Positions 7,425-9,720 of a stretch of 9,720 bases of DNA are shown piece by piece. Both the position numbers and the translations under genes were made by a program. Source of the stretch: an uncultured Succinivibrio sp. (lineage in GTDB: Bacteria > Pseudomonadota > Gammaproteobacteria > Enterobacterales > Succinivibrionaceae); assembly GCA_900770725.1 (NCBI GenBank), contig CAAGLL010000069.1, forward strand, positions 1 to 9,720, read 5' to 3'. Position 1 is the stretch's first letter; every line of letters starts with the position of its first letter. Under the pieces are notes generated by a model that saw only the letters and a program-made list of their open reading frames with translations, searched no databases and was not told the DNA's origin.

Positions 7425-8324
7425 TCAGTCCTTGCAGACCTCGAGCTGGTCGATGGCGACCTCCGAGACGCTGTTGTCGGACTCCTTCTGGAACTTGACC
7501 ATGTTGTCCTTGCCGGTGGCCCCGAGCACGAGGCCCGGATCGCCGCCGTTGATGAGGCACAGCCTCATCTTGCCGTCGCGGCTGTTCTTCTTCATGAAGG
7601 CCTCCTGCTGCATCTTCACGAGGTTCATCTTAGCCATCACGTCAGGATCGACCTGCCCCGAGGCCGCGGCTTCCTGGAGCTTCTGCCTGGCCATGGACTG
7701 CACCTGTTCCATGCTCATGCCCTGGGCGCTCTCGTCGCCGCCCTGCTGCTGGTTGTCCTCCTTGTAGAGGCTGATGACCTCCGGGATGGAAAGGGCCTTG
7801 CCGCCTGCCGCCCTGAACTTGTCAAACCTCGCCATGACCGCCTTGCAGCTGCCGACGGGCAGCTTCTTTGAGTTCTCGGCCAGGGACTTCAGGAATCCCG
7901 ACTGCATGGAGTTGTCCACGACCTTGCCGTTGACCCTGACCGGGCCGTCGAGCGAGGGGATGACGAAGCGGAACATGTAGAACTTCTCGTCCTGGTCGAA
8001 GAACAGCGAGATGTTGCAGTCCTCGCTCACGTAGTCGAAGGCCGAGAGGATGCCGAGCATGCTGACGGTCGCCGCCTGATCCCACATCGTGGGCTGGAGC
8101 CTGTACCCGAAGATCGCGTTCATCTTCTCGAACTCGACGCCCTCGAGGTAGGGGCTGTAGTCGTCCACGAGCTTGTCGAGCACCTCGTCGCCAAGCGAGA
8201 GCCCCATCGTGCGGTGCATCACCGTCTCGGTGCCCTTGATGAACCCGTTGTAAAGCGAGCAGCCGCCAAGCCCCAGGCCCAGCGCCGCTGCGCATGCGGC
8301 CGCTGCAATCCTCTTCATCCTCAT
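7425..8324 (-). CDS. Predicted lipoprotein of unknown function
   Basis: I do not recognise this 299-residue protein. Its N-terminus is a lipoprotein signal peptide: MRMKR, a hydrophobic Ala/Leu/Gly stretch, then the lipobox L-G-G-C with the lipidated Cys at residue 22. Ser follows at +2, so outer-membrane sorting by Lol is expected in a Gram-negative cell. The mature part has a soluble alpha/beta-looking region (about 30-190) and four more Cys residues (103, 160, 256, 297) that could form disulphides in the periplasm. A low-complexity Gln/Gly stretch (about 192-200) is followed by a Met-, Gln- and Ala-rich predicted helix (about 203-247), and a short C-terminal domain closes the protein. The frame is open further upstream to 8405. 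The ATG at 8324 is chosen because GAG plus AGG lie 6 bases upstream and the signal peptide begins there. No partner gene is evident; hrpA downstream has its own promoter. Confidence 0.85.
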   Translation of the reverse strand: MRMKRIAAAACAAALGLGLGGCSLYNGFIKGTETVMHRTMGLSLGDEVLDKLVDDYSPYLEGVEFEKMNAIFGYRLQPTMWDQAATVSMLGILSAFDYVSEDCNISLFFDQDEKFYMFRFVIPSLDGPVRVNGKVVDNSMQSGFLKSLAENSKKLPVGSCKAVMARFDKFRAAGGKALSIPEVISLYKEDNQQQGGDESAQGMSMEQVQSMARQKLQEAAASGQVDPDVMAKMNLVKMQQEAFMKKNSRDGKMRLCLINGGDPGLVLGATGKDNMVKFQKESDNSVSEVAIDQLEVCKD

Positions 8325-8330
8325 AAAATG

Positions 8331-8337
8331 CCTCTCC
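8331..8337 (-). promoter_or_regulatory. Ribosome binding site of the lipoprotein gene
   Basis: GGAGAGG on the minus strand lies 6 bases before the ATG at 8324. It supports that start over the upstream in-frame ATG at 8405 and over the ATG two codons downstream at 8318. Confidence 0.7.
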
Positions 8338-8362
8338 TGATCAATGCGTTCTAATGCAGCGC

Positions 8363-8399
8363 GGCGCCTTGGCGCCCCGCCATGGCCGCTTGGGCGGCC
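8363..8399 (-). promoter_or_regulatory. Two GC-rich hairpins in the lipoprotein mRNA leader
   Basis: On the minus strand GGCCGC-CCAA-GCGGCC (8399-8384) is a perfect 6-pair hairpin. GGCGCC-AA-GGCGCC (8376-8363) follows seven bases later and can fold into a second stem. Both lie between the candidate promoter (-10 at 8416-8411) and the ribosome binding site, so they would be in the first 40 or so bases of the leader. No T-run follows, so these are not intrinsic terminators. Confidence 0.5.
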
Positions 8400-8410
8400 T
8401 TCCATTCAAG

Positions 8411-8439
8411 ATATTAGAAAGTGCGTTTAAAAGGAGCAA
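8411..8439 (-). promoter_or_regulatory. Candidate sigma70 promoter of the lipoprotein gene
   Basis: On the minus strand TTGCTC (8439-8434) and TAATAT (8416-8411) are spaced by 17 bases in the only A/T-rich patch of this spacer. The match is moderate: three of six for the -35 and four of six for the -10. A start near 8404 gives a leader of about 80 bases. Confidence 0.45.
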
Positions 8440-8493
8440 CACGCGGGCGGTCATGGAGCGCATTTTTGGGATCCAGGCATCATCTTGCCATGT

Positions 8494-8509
8494 CGCCATG
8501 GCCATGGCG
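8494..8509. repeat. Perfect 16-base palindrome
   Basis: CGCCATGGCCATGGCG equals its own reverse complement over all 16 bases. It lies in the spacer between the Fic and lipoprotein genes, about 55 bases upstream of the candidate lipoprotein -35. As a symmetric DNA site it could bind a dimeric regulator. As RNA it gives only a tight-looped stem. Confidence 0.5.
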
Positions 8510-8512
8510 GGT

Positions 8513-8538
8513 CTGGCAGCGGCGCGCCTTGCTGCCAG
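8513..8538. repeat. Inverted repeat with an embedded 8-base palindrome
   Basis: CTGGCAGC and GCTGCCAG are perfect 8-base arms around a 10-base centre that itself contains the palindrome GGCGCGCC (8521-8528). It lies 3 bases from the 16-base palindrome at 8494-8509 and 86 bases after the Fic stop codon. No T-run flanks it on either strand. Confidence 0.5.
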
Positions 8539-8592
8539 GCAGCCCTTTGACGGCCATGATCATCATGCTTTACCTCAGGTGCGCCCGTCTTT

Positions 8593-8606
8593 GAGGCGAA
8601 GGCCTC
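8593..8606 (-). repeat. Small hairpin after the fic gene
   Basis: On the minus strand GAGGC-CTTC-GCCTC is a perfect 5-pair stem starting 18 bases after the Fic stop. It is followed by AAAG, not T, so it is a doubtful terminator. It may mark the transcript 3' end. On the plus strand CTTTGTT follows, but no plus-strand gene ends here. Confidence 0.35.
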
Positions 8607-8623
8607 CTTTGTTCAATTGCAGA

Positions 8624-9646
8624 TCAATTGGTTCTGAAGTAGACGGTGGCCCTTCCGGCGCCTTGGCGCATTATCTCGCCCAAGGACTCAAGCTTCCTTA
8701 TGGAGCCTTCAACGGAGCTTAGGCTCAGCATGGGGCAGCGCTTGCGGATCTCCTGCTTGGTGAAGCGCCCGATCCTCTGCTGCACGGCAAGGCGCACCGT
8801 CTCAAGCGCCGGGCGCTTCTCCTCGATAAGCGCGTAGAGGTCGTCAAAGTCCCTGCAGGAGGCCAGGAAAACCCCGAGCTGGTGCTTGATGAACGGGAGA
8901 GGATCATCCGCGCCTTCGTGCCAGCCTTGCTCAGATGCAAAGAGCGCATCGTAGTAGAGATCCTTGTGGCTTGCGATCCTCGTGTCGAGCGAGGCGTAGC
9001 GCACGGAGTTGAACCCGCTTTGTCGCAGGAGCAGCGCCGTCAGAAGCCTGCTCATGCGCCCATTGCCGTCGTTGAAAGGGTGGATGCACAGGAAGTCGTG
9101 GATGAAGACGGGGATCGCAATGAGGGGATCTAACACCATGTTCCCGACCACCAGGTTGTACTCGCGGCAGTTCCTGTCTACCGCCTCAGGAGCCTCGTCA
9201 GGCGCAAGCGGCTTGAAGATCGTCTCAACGTGGCCATCGGCATAGGACGCGCTTATGCAGTTTTGCACGGCCTTGAATCTGCCTGCCATCGGATTTTCCA
9301 TGCGGCCGTAGAGGATCTTGTGAAGCTTCAAGATGCTGCCTGGGTTCAATTGGATAGACTGGAAGCTCCTGTTTATAAGGCAGAGCGCATCGAAATAGCC
9401 TGCGATCTGCTGCTCCTCCGGGCCTTGGGGCGCCGCTCCCTCCGCAATCTGGGCTATGCGCGCGCCCGATGCCTTGATCCCCTCTATCTCATTTGATGCC
9501 TTCGTGTCCCCAAGGGCGGCATCCTTGGCGAATAGCTCAAGCTCCGCAGCCCTTTGCCTGATGCAGATCTCATGCGCTCCAGCCTCGCGGCAGACGGCGC
9601 CGAAAAGCCCAAGCAGCTCGGAATCCCATTTCCTATTTCTGATCAT
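8624..9646 (-). CDS. Fic domain protein, class II (predicted AMPylase with N-terminal inhibitory helix)
   Basis: Fic proteins usually transfer AMP from ATP to a hydroxyl side chain of a target protein. This 340-residue protein has the complete catalytic motif HPFNDGNGRMSR at 189-200, with catalytic His189, metal-binding Asp193 and both arginines (197, 200), so it should be active. The autoinhibitory motif [S/T]xxxE[G/N] appears as SNEIEG at 51-56, upstream of the Fic core. That makes it class II (self-inhibited; SoFic-like), and it needs no separate antitoxin. The flap region lies at about 124-150. The C-terminus (about 285-340, KQEIRKRCPMLSLSSVEGSIRKLESLGEI) looks like a winged helix, common in this subgroup. 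AAGGA lies 7 bases before the ATG at 9646. The gene starts 10 bases after the stop of a possible upstream gene. The protein target cannot be predicted. Confidence 0.95.
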   Translation of the reverse strand: MIRNRKWDSELLGLFGAVCREAGAHEICIRQRAAELELFAKDAALGDTKASNEIEGIKASGARIAQIAEGAAPQGPEEQQIAGYFDALCLINRSFQSIQLNPGSILKLHKILYGRMENPMAGRFKAVQNCISASYADGHVETIFKPLAPDEAPEAVDRNCREYNLVVGNMVLDPLIAIPVFIHDFLCIHPFNDGNGRMSRLLTALLLRQSGFNSVRYASLDTRIASHKDLYYDALFASEQGWHEGADDPLPFIKHQLGVFLASCRDFDDLYALIEEKRPALETVRLAVQQRIGRFTKQEIRKRCPMLSLSSVEGSIRKLESLGEIMRQGAGRATVYFRTN

Positions 9647-9653
9647 GCCCAGG

Positions 9654-9658
9654 TCCTT
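9654..9658 (-). promoter_or_regulatory. Ribosome binding site of fic, overlapping an upstream stop codon
   Basis: AAGGA on the minus strand lies 7 bases before the Fic ATG. It overlaps a TAA (9659-9657) that would end the preceding reading frame, an arrangement typical of translationally linked genes. Confidence 0.55.
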
Positions 9659-9720
9659 AAGCCCAGTTCAGGTTTCCGGCCCGGCCCTGGCTTACGATCG
9701 CCTGCAGCAGCAGGGGCAGA
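9657..9720 (-). CDS. Possible C-terminus of an upstream gene of unknown function
   Basis: One minus-strand frame is open from the right edge to a TAA at 9659-9657 and encodes LPLLLQAIVSQGRAGNLNWA. Its third codon positions are mostly G or C, as in the other genes here. A second frame is also open and would end in TGA overlapping the Fic ATG (ATGA), but its codon use is less typical. Only about 20 codons are visible, so no family can be named. Confidence 0.35.
   Translation of the reverse strand, partial: LPLLLQAIVSQGRAGNLNWA

Noticed and set aside
8325..8405. N-terminal extension of the lipoprotein to the ATG at 8405
   Set aside because: It would bury the signal peptide 27 residues inside the protein and would translate the leader hairpins. 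A good ribosome binding site lies before 8324.
8354..8722. 122-codon plus-strand frame across the fic/lipoprotein spacer
   Set aside because: It overlaps the 3' end of fic and the lipoprotein promoter, lacks a properly spaced ribosome binding site, and has no recognisable protein features.
8624..9646. Fic gene as half of a Fic/antitoxin (class I) toxin-antitoxin pair
   Set aside because: The inhibitory motif S51-x-x-x-E55-G56 is within the same protein, upstream of the Fic core, which defines class II.
1..9720. CRISPR array, tRNA, rRNA, insertion sequence ends, prophage or integrase genes
   Set aside because: I looked on both strands and saw no regularly spaced repeats, cloverleaf, rRNA-like stretch, transposase or integrase motif. 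The weak GGATCC periodicity at 1736-1979 lacks the conserved repeat units of an array.

Overview
The window is GC-rich (by eye about 60%), with dense coding and strong preference for G or C at third codon positions. The best taxonomic marker is a full-length HrpA. It is colinear with E. coli HrpA from the N-terminus through the C-terminal half unique to this family. That points to a Gram-negative bacterium of the Pseudomonadota (gamma- or betaproteobacterial). A lipoprotein with an outer-membrane-type +2 residue fits this. The AAA-ATPase-like/PD-(D/E)XK gene at the left edge belongs to a family common in gut and rumen anaerobes, so a host-associated species is a reasonable guess. I cannot name a genus.

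Layout. Positions 1-1681 (+ strand) hold the 3' part of an AAA-ATPase-like protein with a C-terminal nuclease-like domain; its start lies left of the window. A 338-base convergent spacer follows. Every other gene is on the minus strand. In the direction of transcription, from the right edge, these are: the last codons of a possible unknown gene (9720-9657), a class II Fic protein (9646-8624), a 299-base spacer rich in palindromes, an unrecognised lipoprotein (8324-7425), hrpA (7302-3358) and an MFS transporter of the YbjJ-like type (3198-2020).

The lipoprotein, hrpA and the transporter are separated by 122 and 159 bases. Each has its own plausible sigma70 -10 element, so they look like independent transcription units, not one operon. 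The Fic gene follows the possible upstream gene by only 10 bases, with its Shine-Dalgarno overlapping the stop codon, which suggests that pair is co-transcribed. I see no evidence that the five complete or partial genes form one pathway.

The most interesting non-coding signal is repeated three times. Each candidate promoter (lipoprotein, hrpA, transporter) is followed within about 0-20 bases by a GC-rich hairpin inside the predicted 5' leader. For hrpA and the transporter, a short T-run follows the hairpin, as in a terminator or attenuator. The three spacers also share the octamer GGGCGGCC, set in inverted repeats. No CRISPR array, tRNA, rRNA, insertion sequence or phage gene was seen, and no convincing new multi-gene system.
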